Positions 23,840 to 36,075 of a stretch of 64,000 nt of DNA are shown piece after piece. Each line of letters starts with the position of its first letter. Within the stretch, counting starts at the first letter, position 1. The stretch covers positions 30,278,501 to 30,342,500 of the forward strand of contig CM065384.1 of assembly GCA_033060915.1 (NCBI GenBank), given 5' to 3'. A program made the translations under genes and the position numbers. The notes beneath the pieces were generated by a model. It saw only the letters and a list, made by a program, of their open reading frames with translations, did no database searches and was not told where the DNA came from. Source of the DNA: Euryodendron excelsum (Eukaryota; Streptophyta; Magnoliopsida; Ericales; Pentaphylacaceae).

Positions 23840-26800
23840 ATGGAAAAAGAGGAAGAGAAAGAACAGAAGAGGAGGCACAATGTCCTGGAAAACATTGTTA
23901 TGGATCTTCATCTTCCAGAGGTTACTTCAATGGATAATGATCCCCTAGAAAAAGATTCCAATACATGGCCTAAAGGAGATGGTAGCTTAAAGATGGGTTT
24001 GGAAATGACCCAATGTAATGCAGGCTCAAGTTCATGTCTGAAAAAGAAAAAGAGAAAGAAAAAGAAGAGAAAGAATAATACTCTGAAAGGTAAAGATATA
24101 AATGATAATCATCCTAAGGATACTTCAATAAATGTTAGTCCTGTAAAAATAGATTCTCTTCTGCATCCTCTGGTCAATACATGCTTAAGTACAGATGTGG
24201 AAATCAGACAACATGATGCAGAAGTGATTTTATCTCAGAATATGGAAAACGGAAAGAAGCAAAATAAAAGGCATAATGCATTGACGAGTAATGGTTCTAA
24301 TCAAGAATTTCAGGAGAGTGGTTGCCAGTCTGGCCACTATTTAACTAATACTGAGTTTATTGGAAGAGTGGATGGCAATTCTGTTTCAGAAGTTGTGGAG
24401 CAGCTGAATAGTTTCCAAAAGTGCTTGGATCCTAGGTCAGCTAAGAAACATGAGCATACTCGGGTCAGAACCTATCAGAGGAAGAAGCAAGTTACTCAGG
24501 TCGTATTCTATCAGAGGAAAAAGAGAAAGTTATCTGATTACACAGTAAGTAGTTTAGAATCCATCGAGGGTGCTTCCCCCTCAGTACACCCTGTACGAGA
24601 CAGTTCAGGGAGAGATACTTCGTTGAATCATGTGGATGAAGCACCTGCATCTGGCTATTCAGAGAAAATGATGGGGGAAGTGGTAGCGGGAAATGGCACC
24701 TCATTGCTGGTTGAAGGAGATATCTCACTAGAAAAAGCTTCTGGTGAATGTCCCGTTGGTGAACCTGCATCTGGGGAACAGGAGAACAAAACTAAGATGG
24801 AAAAGGTGGAAGAGAATATTAATGAACACAATGTTGTGAAGGATGCCTCTCAGATAGATCTCCTGGGAAAAATATTTGAACAGGGTAACAGGGATAAGCT
24901 AGATCTCATCCAGAATGCAGTGCTGGATGTGTATTCTGCTGAAGAAATTTCACTTAAGTCTACAACATTTTACACGGAGAACAGAGCTTCTGATGATGTA
25001 TCTGGCATTGATCCTTCTGTTGAGAACCTAGAGTTTGACAATTTGGATGTACAACCCAAGTTGAAAGATACAATACCTTTGCAGGTGGGTGTAATTGCAG
25101 ATGATGCTAGCCTAGCTGTTATCAGAAAGGAAGGGCCTCGACAGAGGTTGCAGTTGTCACTAGCCGGAGCCCCTCCTGATAACTCAAGAAAAAAGCTTCT
25201 CGTCCTTGATGTGAATGGACTACTTGCTGATATTGTTTCATGTGCGTCTGAAGGATATATGCCAGACACAGTAATATCAAGGAAAGCAGGTGAGAATTGA
25301 CCCTAAGACAAGTAATTTTGTTGAAGTTTGTTATCTGTTCTCCAACAGCTTGGATCTAACTTGATCATCAATTTCTGTACCAGTTTTCAAGAGGCCATTT
25401 TGTGATGATTTTCTGCAGTTTTGCTTTGAGAGATTTCATGTGGGTGTCTGGTCATCAAGAACCAAGTATTCTTCTACCTTTTGCTTAAGAGATTTACTCT
25501 TTCTTTTGTTTTGTCATCATCCCGAGTTGTTATTTTTGATCTGTAATTTTTTGTTTTTTATATTTTTGGCATTTTCTGGCGGATGACTTGTACATTTATT
25601 TTTGTTGTTTTTGATATTTATATATGTTACTGTTATGCGCCTCAACAGTGTAGTTGTTAATTTGCTGCAGGAGAAATGTGGAATCAGTTCTTGATTTTCT
25701 CATGGGAAAATCCAAGTGCAATTTGCTTTTTTGTTGGGTAAGCTATTCAATCTTTCTTCATACTACACAATAAACTCAACTTACATTGAGCACTTGATTT
25801 CTGCATCATTGTTAAAATGTCCCTTCTTTATTTACTATGAATTCTGTCTAGATACTCTTATGTTATACATCAGTTGCCTGGTTTTACTGTGTCTGACAAT
25901 TAAATCTTGGCAATAGTAGCAAACTTATATTTTGGATTGCAAACTCATTTATTATCGTTGTTCAATATTTTTATACTAGCAGTGGTTGCACACCATCATA
26001 AGGTTTTTGCAATTTCTTTGATGTTTCTGTAGTTTTGGAAGCTTGAATAGCTATGACGCTCCTGACAGTTTTAAAGAGTCTGTCTGGCAACTGATGTCAG
26101 TTTGATGACTTTAAAAACGCAACCATTGTGACCCTGTGATGATTGCAATATGTGCATTTGATATATTTTTATGCATCCAACTAGTTATATGTTCTGAGTC
26201 CTCTCATTGAATCTATGGAAAATGGTTGAGTTGTAAAAGTCAGGAGTAATTTTTTACATGTTAGATTGGTGCCTCAGTGAAGTATTTATGTGCAACTGGT
26301 TTAAATCAGTACATACCTTTTTTGCGTATTTTTCTTTGGCATGTGTGAGGTGGTGGCTTATTAATTAAACTGCTGGCCTTACATTATCCATGTGGCTTTA
26401 GGGTGTTTGCTGTCATCTATAGGGATTAGTCCCAACTCGAAATTGTCTTGGGAAATGTTAGTGTACTTCAAGGAGAAAAAAGGAGGAGGATACATGTATT
26501 GAACTCTGGTTGGAGGAGCAAAACAACCCCTCATGTAAGCTCTGTTTGTATCAGTAGATGCGTAAGTGACTGAATTTGCAATGCTGGGCAGATCCCTCGT
26601 TTAAGAGATACAAGGCCAAATTATTTGTCAGGAGCAGTTACTGCACACGTACATATAAACTTTTCTTTTATTGTTTTGAAAAGTGCTCTCTATTGCCAAA
26701 AGAAGGTACATGGTTGGTAAGAGACTATCTCCTATTCTCATTCCATGAAGAAAGAAAAAGGAGCAAAAGAAATTGATACAAGGAACTAGTAAGGAGGAAG

Positions 26801-29800
26801 GTAGGCTTGCAGGGTAGATGTGTGGTGTTTGATTGATCTTGATGTATCAAATAATATTTATACTTTTCCACCCCTTCTCTTGGAAGAATTTCTCATCGTT
26901 CTTGTTGTCCTTTCCTTCTTTGCTAGTCATATCACAGTATGGTTTTGAACACCCCACCCCCTGTGTGGCTTGTGTGGGTGGGGTGGTGGGTTGGACTTGG
27001 TTGAGTCCATAAAGGAATCAGTCAAATGAGAGGAAATGAGGCTAATATTGCACAAATGAATGTATCTTCATTGATTCCTTAGTACATTTTTACCTCATTA
27101 GAGGTTCAAAATTTGTGAGACCTACAGTCTTTGATCTTCAATGGCAACCTTCTGGAGAAGACAAAAAAATGGTTTTTGGCAATTTTAACAAATAATTATT
27201 TTTGTCGTTCGCCCTAGTTGAGGAGAGAATTGTTGATCTTCATCTTCATAACACCCAAAGGAGGAGGAAACTGGAGGTGGGAATGAGATGGTCTTTATGG
27301 TGTGAGGATACCAGTATCACTCTTTTAGATTCATTTCTGGTTGAGGTTTAACAATAATCGAGTAATTCGCATTCTCCTTAATAGAATCTTGTAGGCCATG
27401 CTCTTTGTTCATCAATTACTCTTTAATGTCTTTTCTAGCACCAAATGGCAGGCATCATGGCCAAATCTTTAAAACCATTTTTTTCCCAGAACCCTCGAAC
27501 CCAATAAAAGACATTAGTGATTATGTCTACAACTTCTTTGTGTGTTTTGGGAATTGAAAGGATTCCTAAAGAACTTTTGATGAGGTGCAGCAATTTAGGA
27601 AATATTTTCTGTCATTTTTTAAAGTAGTGGTTTATTTTTTTGAGGAGGGCAGAAGATGGTTAGTGTTATTTTCAGGCACAAGGTTAGCTCCTTTGTTTGG
27701 GAGGGATTTAGGTTTTTTCTTATTCCTGTTCTAGGCATGGAGCCTATTACTCACTTCCATGATTCCCACATCTATTTGCACAAGGCCTGCATTCTGCATA
27801 TATTTTTTGATAGGACTGGCAATGGCAGTATGTATAGATTTTTTTTTATTGGTTGCCTTCTTACTCTGTCCGATTTCATGGAAATCTGAATTGCTCCAAC
27901 TGGATTTAGGTTGGACTTGAATCAATACCTTGTAACTCCGCCATAGGGAAATGCCAATGATTAGTAAAAAAGATTTCTCCAAATTTACTCATTATTCCCG
28001 AGAACAGGCATCTGTTATTTGCTTGGTTTCTGATATCAAATTCTCAACTAGTCTTTGTAAGGATCACTCAGTATGGGTCTTATTTCTATTTTTGTGGTTT
28101 AATTTACTTGAAAACACTCCTTTGTAGGAAAGCTGTATTCTTTAATGATGCATAGTCAAATGATTACCATTCCCTTGTTTATTATGACCTCAATAATGTT
28201 AATTTAATTTTCCATCTGCTCTAGGGTGTGGATTCCTGATAATATTTTCCTTCACCTTTGTAAGTCCTTTCCAATTGTTTGTGATCTAATTGTTGCCTTT
28301 TCCGGGCTTCTCTTTACAATGCTCCCATGGTCTGTTCTTCAGTCAAAGTTTGCACTTGAGCAGCGGCCCCAATGCTATGTTTGAATTAAGGAGAAGTGCA
28401 TTACTTCCCCTAATTTGGGTGTTTAATTAGTAGGAGGGGTGTCATACCCCTTTTGACTCCACTTTTTATTCACCTCCAGAATTGGGAGGACTTCTAACAA
28501 AAAATGAATCCCCATGTTGCCTTATTCTACTTACGTAAGAATAAAATATTCCTTCCTTCCCTTCCATTTCTTTTCTCTTCCAAGCCGTATTACTTCCGTT
28601 CCATTCCTTTTCCCTCCCTTTATTTTCCCAACAAGAGGAAAAGTAACCCTTCCCTTTGCTTCTGTTTCTTGCCTTTCCCCTCCTACATACACTTTCCCTT
28701 CATCTCAACTTCCATCCAAACATAGAGTAGGGATGCCTGGAAAGTATGAAGCCAAAATCCTACAATCTGTGTCAAATGTTTTAAACATTGGATGGATGCA
28801 ACGGGTGCATCTTCTATTTTCCTCTATCTTGTTCTATCATGTTTGGCGTTCCATGTTCAACAGGTTAGAATGATTTTGTTGCCCCTTTTGATTATTCTAC
28901 CTTTTATCTCTATTGTTAAAGGTTAATAGTCTTCAGATATCATATGGTTGATTGGTATGGTGTGGCTTCCTCTTACCCTGTTTGAAGTGGACCTTATTGC
29001 ACTTTGTATGCCTTCCCCTAGTGATGGGCTGAGGCATAATGTTTAATATGCCATTAAGATGATTTGGGTTAAGTTGGCTTTAGGGAGACATTTTGTTCTG
29101 AGTGTAGAATATCTTCAGAAAAGTAGTTCTGATCCATGTTTTGAATGCCAAAAATCAGGGATTGCAATTCAAGCATTGCACTTGCTTTGGCAACTGCGTT
29201 TGCAGAACCACCAACTTAGTTCATGTCATATATTTGATGAGTACCTGATGCACCAACCAAACTCATTAAGTGTAACTAATGTCAAGAAAAATGGATGGGT
29301 ATTAGAACTCTGGTCTTATAAGCTAACTATTTGCCATGCCCTGTAGTTCATTAAGGTCTCTGTTTGCTTCCCTTTCTTTCATCTACTGTGGTCAGAAATT
29401 GAGTTTAATAGACCCTCTCACTCTAGATATTCTTGGATTTGCATTAAACAATCTGTTTGGCTCTAACAGAAGATGCTGTGTTTGGGTGGATCTTTGACTT
29501 TTGTACTATGTTATGTGGACTCGGGTAGGGGAAAGTGTCTAAGCATCAGATCCTTTTCCTAGTATACTACTATTATTTTGTAGGATAAAATGGTGTTTGC
29601 AAGGTTCCATGAAGCATTTCATATGTAATACGAGAGTTTTATGCATAATTAAATGGGAAACTAGAATCACTAAACATTTTTGCCGGGTGAATGTCCAACA
29701 ACACGTGTTAGACACATACCCATACCCATACCCATTCCCATACCCATACCGATGCCCATACCCTTCCACAAGTGTCAGTACTCAATTGATGGTACTCAGT

Positions 29801-31593
29801 GCAGATTCAAGTGTCTGACATGGTACTTCATTTATTTGGAAGAATCCATGCAACATAGATTTTATACTATTTGCCTCATTACTTGCTTTTCTTTTCTGGT
29901 ATTTATTATTTGGGAAAAGGTGCCCTATAAATTTTCCATTTGAGGGCTTTACATCTTATGAGTGAGTTCAGTTATATTTATACTTACAATTGTTTTCGGC
30001 TACAATCAGAATCTTGCTGTGGATTAACACATCTATGTGTAGATGTTTAAAGAGAGTTAACAATCATAATCAGTCTAGATGTTTTATAGACATGCCAGAA
30101 CTTCTGTTGCTTATGGCGGGAAATTAATGTGGAGATATTGCCGTATTATAGAATTTCTAAATATTGTCATCTGCTACTAGTCCCTTGCATAAGCTGATGT
30201 AGGGATCAACTCTACAACTGTAATTCGGCTAGCAATTAATAACTTTTTTCATGATAACCAAGTCTATCAAACATGAATTCTTAGTGCTTAATCAATTCAG
30301 TGGCATACTTTGTACTAGCTGTGTGGTTCTAACTGTGCATAACAATTAGTTTGATAGCTCGAAGATGGACTTTGTGCAGAATCAGTCCCACTGTACAGTT
30401 ACAGGTTTCAATACTGTTGAGAACAGAGACAAGCCCCTGCTTTTAAAGGAACTTAAAAAATTATGGGAAAAGCACGAGCCAGATCTTCCATGGGAGAGGG
30501 GAGAGTATAATGAATCGAACACCCTGTTGTTGGATGATTCTCCCTACAAGTCCTTGCGCAACCCTGTAAGTTAATCAGTTTTTCTTGACTTCTTCTGGTT
30601 CTATTTTTAATGTCACGTTTTCTTGTTCGGTATATCTTGTCTATGACATTTTCAGTGTTTACCCTATTCTGACATTGCACTATTGTTTCTCCATATATTT
30701 CTTTTTAAATTATTCAGCCGCACACTGCAATCTTCCCCCATACGTACCAGTACAATGATGTCAAAGATAATTCTTTAGGTGAGTTACACTCAACTGGTTT
30801 GTGAGTTCCCTCTTTTGGGAGATGTCATGCACATTGCAGATGCTCCATATATTATATAGTCTATTGATTAATGAATCATGAAGCGTTCTAAGGCTTATTG
30901 ATTAATGAATCATTAAGAGTTCTGGGGTTTAGTGTAGGTCTAAATTTAATCCTTGTGAATGTTTCTAGCTACTGTTGCATCCATGTTTCTGTGACAATTT
31001 ATGTGAAGTTGTTTCTGTTTTGGCTGGTCATCCTAATTTTTCAAAATTTCAGATCCCAGATTTACTTTGACAATTTGTCAAAGCATGATGGTTGCCAAAA
31101 TTTGGAATGAGTCCTGGCTGTGTCTATTTTTATTTTTTAGGTGGCCTTCTAAAAGTCTATTTACTTGTGTACATTTATTTCTAATATTTGGATAATCTGG
31201 TGCATAATCCTGAATACTGGATTTATTACTTCATCCATGCATGTGATGCTGGTTGTGGTAATCCCTCATTTTAGTTTCATCCTTTTAGCCATCTGTTATT
31301 GTAGCCTATATATATATATATATATTGATTTATGAGTTAAATTTGCACAATCTTCATTGCATGATAGTTAATTTTCAATTCCTTAATTGGCAACAGGACC
31401 AGACGGTGATCTTCGGGTTTATCTGGAAGGATTAGCTTTGGCTGACAATGTTCAAAAGTATGTAGAGCTTAATCCGTTTGGTCAACGGCCTATCACAAAA
31501 ACAAATTTATCTTGGGCTTTCTATCTTAAGGTTATCGGTACCACTTCATCCCTACAGGAAGAAGATGCTAATGCTTGTTCAGCTTGTCAATAA
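23840..31593 (+). CDS. HAD-superfamily, FCP1/NIF-like domain protein
   Basis: Six coding exons: 23840-25289, 25384-25465, 25671-25737, 30380-30565, 30718-30778 and 31397-31593. All are GT-AG with matching phases, giving 681 codons including stop (680 aa). The N-terminal two-thirds are low-complexity and charged, with a basic nuclear-localisation-like run (KKKKRKKKKRK, about residues 68-80) and two QRKK repeats. The C-terminal HAD domain starts near residue 450 (LLVLDVNGLLADIV) and continues through VFKRPFCDDFLQFC, HVGVWSSRTK, NLLFCWNQSHC, TLLLDDSPYK and PHTAIFP. FCP1/SCP phosphatases use D-x-D-x-T/V; here the second Asp is Asn459, so classical phosphatase activity is doubtful. The late DD is kept. 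Close plant homologues also carry Asn here, as I recall. The ATG is the first in frame after an in-frame stop at 23765. Role unknown, nuclear location inferred. Confidence 0.88.
25738..30379. other. 4.6-kb intron splitting the HAD domain
   Basis: The donor after the Trp codon (TGG|gtaag) and the acceptor tgtgcag before AATCAGTCC join in phase 0 to give FCWNQSHC, as expected for the family. The intron is far larger than its neighbours (94-620 bp). It holds a CCCATA hexamer tract (29711-29766) and a possible degraded MITE near 28390-28740 (pyrimidine-rich, with GGGGTGTCATACCCC at 28437). No exon or transposase is recognised. Confidence 0.8.
29711..29766. repeat. CCCATA hexanucleotide tandem repeat
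   Basis: About nine imperfect copies of the hexamer CCCATA, flanked by GTGTTAGACA on the left and AAGTGTCAGT on the right. This resembles the GTGTC-type ends seen at 6454-6763. The unit is not the plant telomere repeat TTTAGGG. Confidence 0.75.
30863..30937. repeat. Short tandem duplication, about 35 bp
   Basis: TTGATTAATGAATCATGAAG and TTGATTAATGAATCATTAAG follow one another with similar 3' parts (CGTTCTAAGG / AGTTCTGGGG). It lies in the intron between the last two coding exons of the HAD-like gene. Confidence 0.7.
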
Positions 31594-32829
31594 GTATCTG
31601 CAGAATGAACATAGAAATAAGAACTAATTTTGCACTAATTGATGTTGCCGTACCAACGTCAGAGTAATGGTCGTGCACTGAGATATGGTGGGTATTCTTG
31701 ATAGTCAACTGTACGAGGAACCCAGCATTGTTCTAGTATTTGAAATTCATGCTGTTAATGGCTGAAGCTGCTACTCTCTAATCAGACACTGTCATGGGCC
31801 TGCAGACCTCGCTTGGTGGTGCATTTGGCTTTTACCCTGAGACTAATAGGTCCTTTGTTTTGATGCATTTAACTGTTAATCGACTAACTAGTTTAGGATA
31901 GTTCAATTTTTTGTAGCATGTAGTGATTCTTTTTGTATCATTTCAGTTTCAGTACTGGATCTTTTTCAGACAAGATGGTGTTATATGCATGTGCTGGATC
32001 TTTTTTTAACGGTAATGGAGATTTCAAAGATTCAGTCTAATTGGCATTGATGTCATGACTCGGGCATTGTGGTTATTAAGACTGTTAAACCAGAAAATAA
32101 GCTGAACTGCTAGTCGGTAGAAATTTTGAAAATCGGGGAGAAACTTTGTGGGTAGGATTCTTTTGATGAGATTAGAGCACAAGGGAAAGTGAATTTCTGA
32201 GCTTCTGGCATTTATGATCCTGAAGTTCTTGCTTTTTGAAGCAGAAAATTGCTTGTCTGTTTTTAAAAGTGATAATTTTGCCTCCACTGGCACCTGGGCA
32301 AGCAAAATCATATTGGGGTGAGGAGAGGGACGTTTTGTTGTTTTTTTTTAATTTTATTATTATTTTAATTGTGCAATACTAGATGTATCTGAACCATGAT
32401 GCCAATTGCCAAGGGCAAGTGCTTATCTTCTTCTAGGTTTTATCTGAAGAAATCTGAATTCATGCACTAAGTTACAGGACAAGCTGCAACAAATGGCAAA
32501 CAAAGGTTGATGATCTTTGCCCCTTGAAAACCAGGTTTTTTTATGCCCACCATCCTTGGCGCTGTCGTTATCATCGTCATCTCAGTGTAGGCAGTTGGCC
32601 ATGGAATTGACTGCCCAGCAATGATCTGTGGCCTAACCACCATGTTTGTGAAGCTTATATATATGTATATTTCATGGAGATCTCATGTGCTTTTTGTTAT
32701 TCTTAAATACTGATGAAAGAAGATACCAACCATATGGTTGCATGTGCCTAGCCAACTCCAAAAGAGCAGTTATGAACTTGCCTAGTTCGAAATTATGGAA
32801 GAGTGATATACGTACATCAGACAAATATA
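31594..32829. other. 3' UTR of the HAD-like gene and intergenic sequence
   Basis: The 3' UTR starts after TAA at 31591-31593; its end is not fixed. No further gene is recognised. The open stretches on either strand are short and lack family resemblance. Confidence 0.5.
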
Positions 32830-32838
32830 TATATATAT

Positions 32839-33037
32839 GGGTTAATTTCACCTTGACCCCCTGAGGTTTGACATATCGGCATGTAGACCCACCACCTTTT
32901 AAAATAGGCACCTAGATCCCCTAATGTCAAGTGTCGTCCACTACCATTACATTTTTGGGGTAATTTTATCCTTCTACACGATATAGATATAATATGTAAC
33001 TCTCTAGTCTCTATCTGACACTCTCACGTAAGATATT

Positions 33038-33076
<39 letters not shown>

Positions 33077-33816
33077 GTTTTCCTCCTACCCTAACCCTAC
33101 TCCTCCATTGTCTGACCACCTTGCTACAACCTCCACCCTTCTTCGCCCTTTCTTAATTGCCCGTTGCTACCTATCCTACACCCAACCCCAACGACACCAC
33201 TAGGCCAATCAGCTTCTTGACTAGAGGAACCAAGACGTTAATGAATTTATGGATGCCAAGAGTGTAACATTCATGGTTTTTTTTAGTGTTGGCTAAAGAA
33301 TTGTAGTCTAAAATTTATGTTGGCTAAAATTAGATGGTCTAATCTTTTAGCTGTTGGCCATGTATAATTTTGTCTAATCTAGAAGTCTCGTTCCATGCTT
33401 GAGTCTTCCACCCTATGACTACGACAAACTACTAGATGGTAGCCTTCTCTTTTATGAAATTTTCAAAATCAAGTATTCAAGCTTTAGGGATTGTTGGGAG
33501 AGAGAAAAGAGAGTTTTTTTTTTATAGTTTTATCTTGCATTTGTGGATGGTGGGAGCAATGGTCAAGTTTGCATTAATATTTTTATTACATGTTAAGGGT
33601 GAATTGGTCTTTTCATTTAGTCAAAGTGGTCAACAAACGAAAAGCAACTAACTTAATAGTTAGGGGTCTAAATGTCCGTATACAAAATGCAAGGGGTCTA
33701 GGTGCCCATTTTTTAAAAGGTAATACCAAATCTCAAGGGGTCTAGATACCTATCTTTGAAAGGTAGTGGGTCCAGATGGATAAACCAAATCTCAGGGGTC
33801 TAGGTGAAATTATCCC
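32839..33816. mobile_element. Mutator-like non-autonomous element with long inverted repeats
   Basis: Left end GGGTTAATTTCACCTTGACC; right end (reverse complement) GGGATAATTTCACCTAGACC. Similarity continues for about 85 bp (ACCCACCACCTTTTAAAATA against ACCCACTACCTTTCAAAGAT). The flanking 9-mers are identical (TATATATAT at 32830-32838 and 33817-33825). They lie in TA-rich DNA, so the duplication is suggestive only. The 978-bp interior has a 33-bp CT microsatellite and no transposase. The right arm repeats its own CTAGGTGCCC / TAGATACC modules several times. Confidence 0.75.
33042..33074. repeat. (CT)n microsatellite
   Basis: Uninterrupted CT dinucleotides over 33 bp inside the Mutator-like element. 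Confidence 0.95.
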
Positions 33817-34859
33817 TATATATATTATGGATATGGCATGTCTTGGGTCCACAAGAACTCAACTGGGCCCACCATTCTGATCAATACATATGGTCCCTTC
33901 TTCCTATTGGGCCCTATTGACAGCTTGACAAAGCCCATTATGCCAAGTTACTTGACCATCTAATTAAGGTATATAAACAAGCAGTACTTGTCAGATCTCT
34001 CATCATACATATAACCAACTCATCATAAATGATATGGTTGGTGATTTTCTAGTCATAATCAACTTGTCATGTGCCCTAGACGTGATTAGATTCTATTGAT
34101 CTGGCAAATTGATCATATCGTTTTCGATCGTTAAATTTTGTTCAGGAGTTAGCTCGCACAATTAGGTCTCCCAATTATGGCAACCCATTTTGGCAAACAC
34201 CTTTTGGATCAAAGATTAATCTTATCTCGATGTTAACTAATATGGGTAATTAAGGAAATGGATTAGTCAAGTAATGTTGCTGTCAATAGGAAGTCTCTAT
34301 AATCAATAAATTTCAGATGTTCATGGAGAAAGTGATATGATCTGAAGTATGATCCACACATTCTATTCATGAACATTTGTGGTTAATTTGATATTAAATC
34401 TTCATTATAAGACCCAGCATGATTATGGGTGTCCTAAATCATGCTATAAGTATCATCAATAGGAGAGTTGTGTAGAATGTGTAATTAGAATTGCATCCCA
34501 TCTTAAAACTGTGGATTGAAGTCCAATTTTCATCTGTGTTTTTTTTTTTTCCTTTCTTGGGTATTGATGAAATATCTTAGAACATGAACAAGAAAGCAAG
34601 ATTGCTACCCCAAAATTTTTTTTTACTCAAATTTAAGAGGCTTCAATATGGATACTAACCTCGAGAGAGGTAGCCCAATGAAAATAGTAATAAGCTCTAA
34701 ATCTAAGTATTTGACAACTATTTGGAATCCATATGAACTAGTTTGCGAAAAGTCTCTTTGTTCTATGCTCGCTCAATCTAGGGGTGCCCTTTTTGAGACT
34801 AGATTTTAGAACATTGCATTGAACTGTTCAATTTGAACAGCCTTCCCTCAACTCCCCTC

Positions 34860-34905
34860 CTCTCTCTCTCTCTCTCTCTCTTACATACATAGAGAGAGAG
34901 AGAGA
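34860..34905. repeat. (CT)n-(AG)n perfect inverted microsatellite
   Basis: About 21 bp of CT repeat, the spacer TTACATACAT, then AGAGAGAGAGAGAG. The two arms are complementary and could fold into a hairpin with a short loop. Confidence 0.85.
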
Positions 34906-35799
34906 CCTCATGATTATATATTATTGGTTGAATAGACTTTCAAGGCTGAATATTGATGTCCCACTCCATTGATGTGTGCTTCACACTAATTTTTTTAAAT
35001 TTAATAGGGGATGTGGTGGTGAAAAGTTGGGCATCATGTGCCAATCATCAGAGAATGAATAAGCAATGTCCCTTGGAACATGGGCTATACATATAAGATG
35101 ATTGGGATAGGTTTGTTGTTGGTGGTGCCTAATAGAGTTCAGTTCAGGGGCATACCCCACACATGTAATTTCTTTCACTTCATGCATGTGCTGATTATTC
35201 TTATATACATTTGATATGTGCCTGCATGGATGCTTAAACATACTTGTTTATATTCACCCATGTACATCAAAGTACATAATAGACGAGCATACACAGAGAT
35301 TGAAAAATAATTCAATATCTCATGTTGGCGCCCCGTTTCTATCGAAATGAGTATGGAGTGATATTAGTCGGATGGGAACGAGTTTGGAACAAGGTGTAAT
35401 AATTCGGCCTAATCCGAACCCATCCCGTTAATACATATATATACTTTTTATATGTACATAGTTGATTAAAATATGATTATCATAATTTTGTTTATTTTTA
35501 TAATTTTATCTCTTACTTTATTTGTGATGTATTTAAAAAAATTACTAATATAAAGGAGGCAAAGCGGGACATCTAAGGGATGAGGTAGAGATCTCTGACC
35601 TAAACCCGCCCCATTGTCATCCATATACGTATAATATAGATATACATGCACATGACAAAATTTCTAAATGCTTAATTTCACTAGAGCCACATGCCAATCA
35701 ATGCTCAATGGGTAATAGAATTTTTTTTTATTTTTTTTGCTAATTAGATATTTGGGTCAGCTTGCACACATTTCAACTAATCTCAACACCTGTGCAGTC

Positions 35800-35945
35800 C
35801 CCCCATCCCCCAAAAACCGAGTAATAACGGGCCAAAAATCTTAAGAGTTGTCCCAAAGAGTTAATAACACATATCGAACATGAGATCTCGGAGGGTACAA
35901 GTCTCCCAGCTCTCATGCCTTGACCATCAAACCAATCTTTTGGGG
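35800..35945 (-). mobile_element. tRNA-derived SINE-like fragment
   Basis: The minus strand reads TTGGTTTGATGGTCAAGGCA (box-A-like) followed about 50 bp later by GATCTCATGTTCGATATG (box-B-like), the head structure of plant tRNA-derived SINEs. The tail and target duplication are not resolved. Confidence 0.45.
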
Positions 35946-36019
35946 TCATAGATTAGCTTGATAAGAAGTTTATACATTAGTTCACTGTACATATATATGA
36001 CTGCTCTACCAAAAAAATC

Positions 36020-36026
<7 letters not shown>

Positions 36027-36075
<49 letters not shown>
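36027..36075. repeat. (CA)n(TA)n compound microsatellite
   Basis: CA dinucleotides from about 36027 to 36053 pass directly into TA dinucleotides to about 36075. Confidence 0.95.

Noticed and set aside
28504..28873. Open frames rich in Pro, Phe and Ser
   Set aside because: They come from a pyrimidine-rich tract (CCTTCC words) inside an intron and look like low-complexity translation.
29711..29766. Interstitial telomere repeat
   Set aside because: The unit is CCCATA, not the plant telomere heptamer TTTAGGG/CCCTAAA.
29539..29818. Gly-Tyr or Pro-Tyr repeat peptides
   Set aside because: Direct translation of the CCCATA hexamer array, inside the large intron; not a gene.
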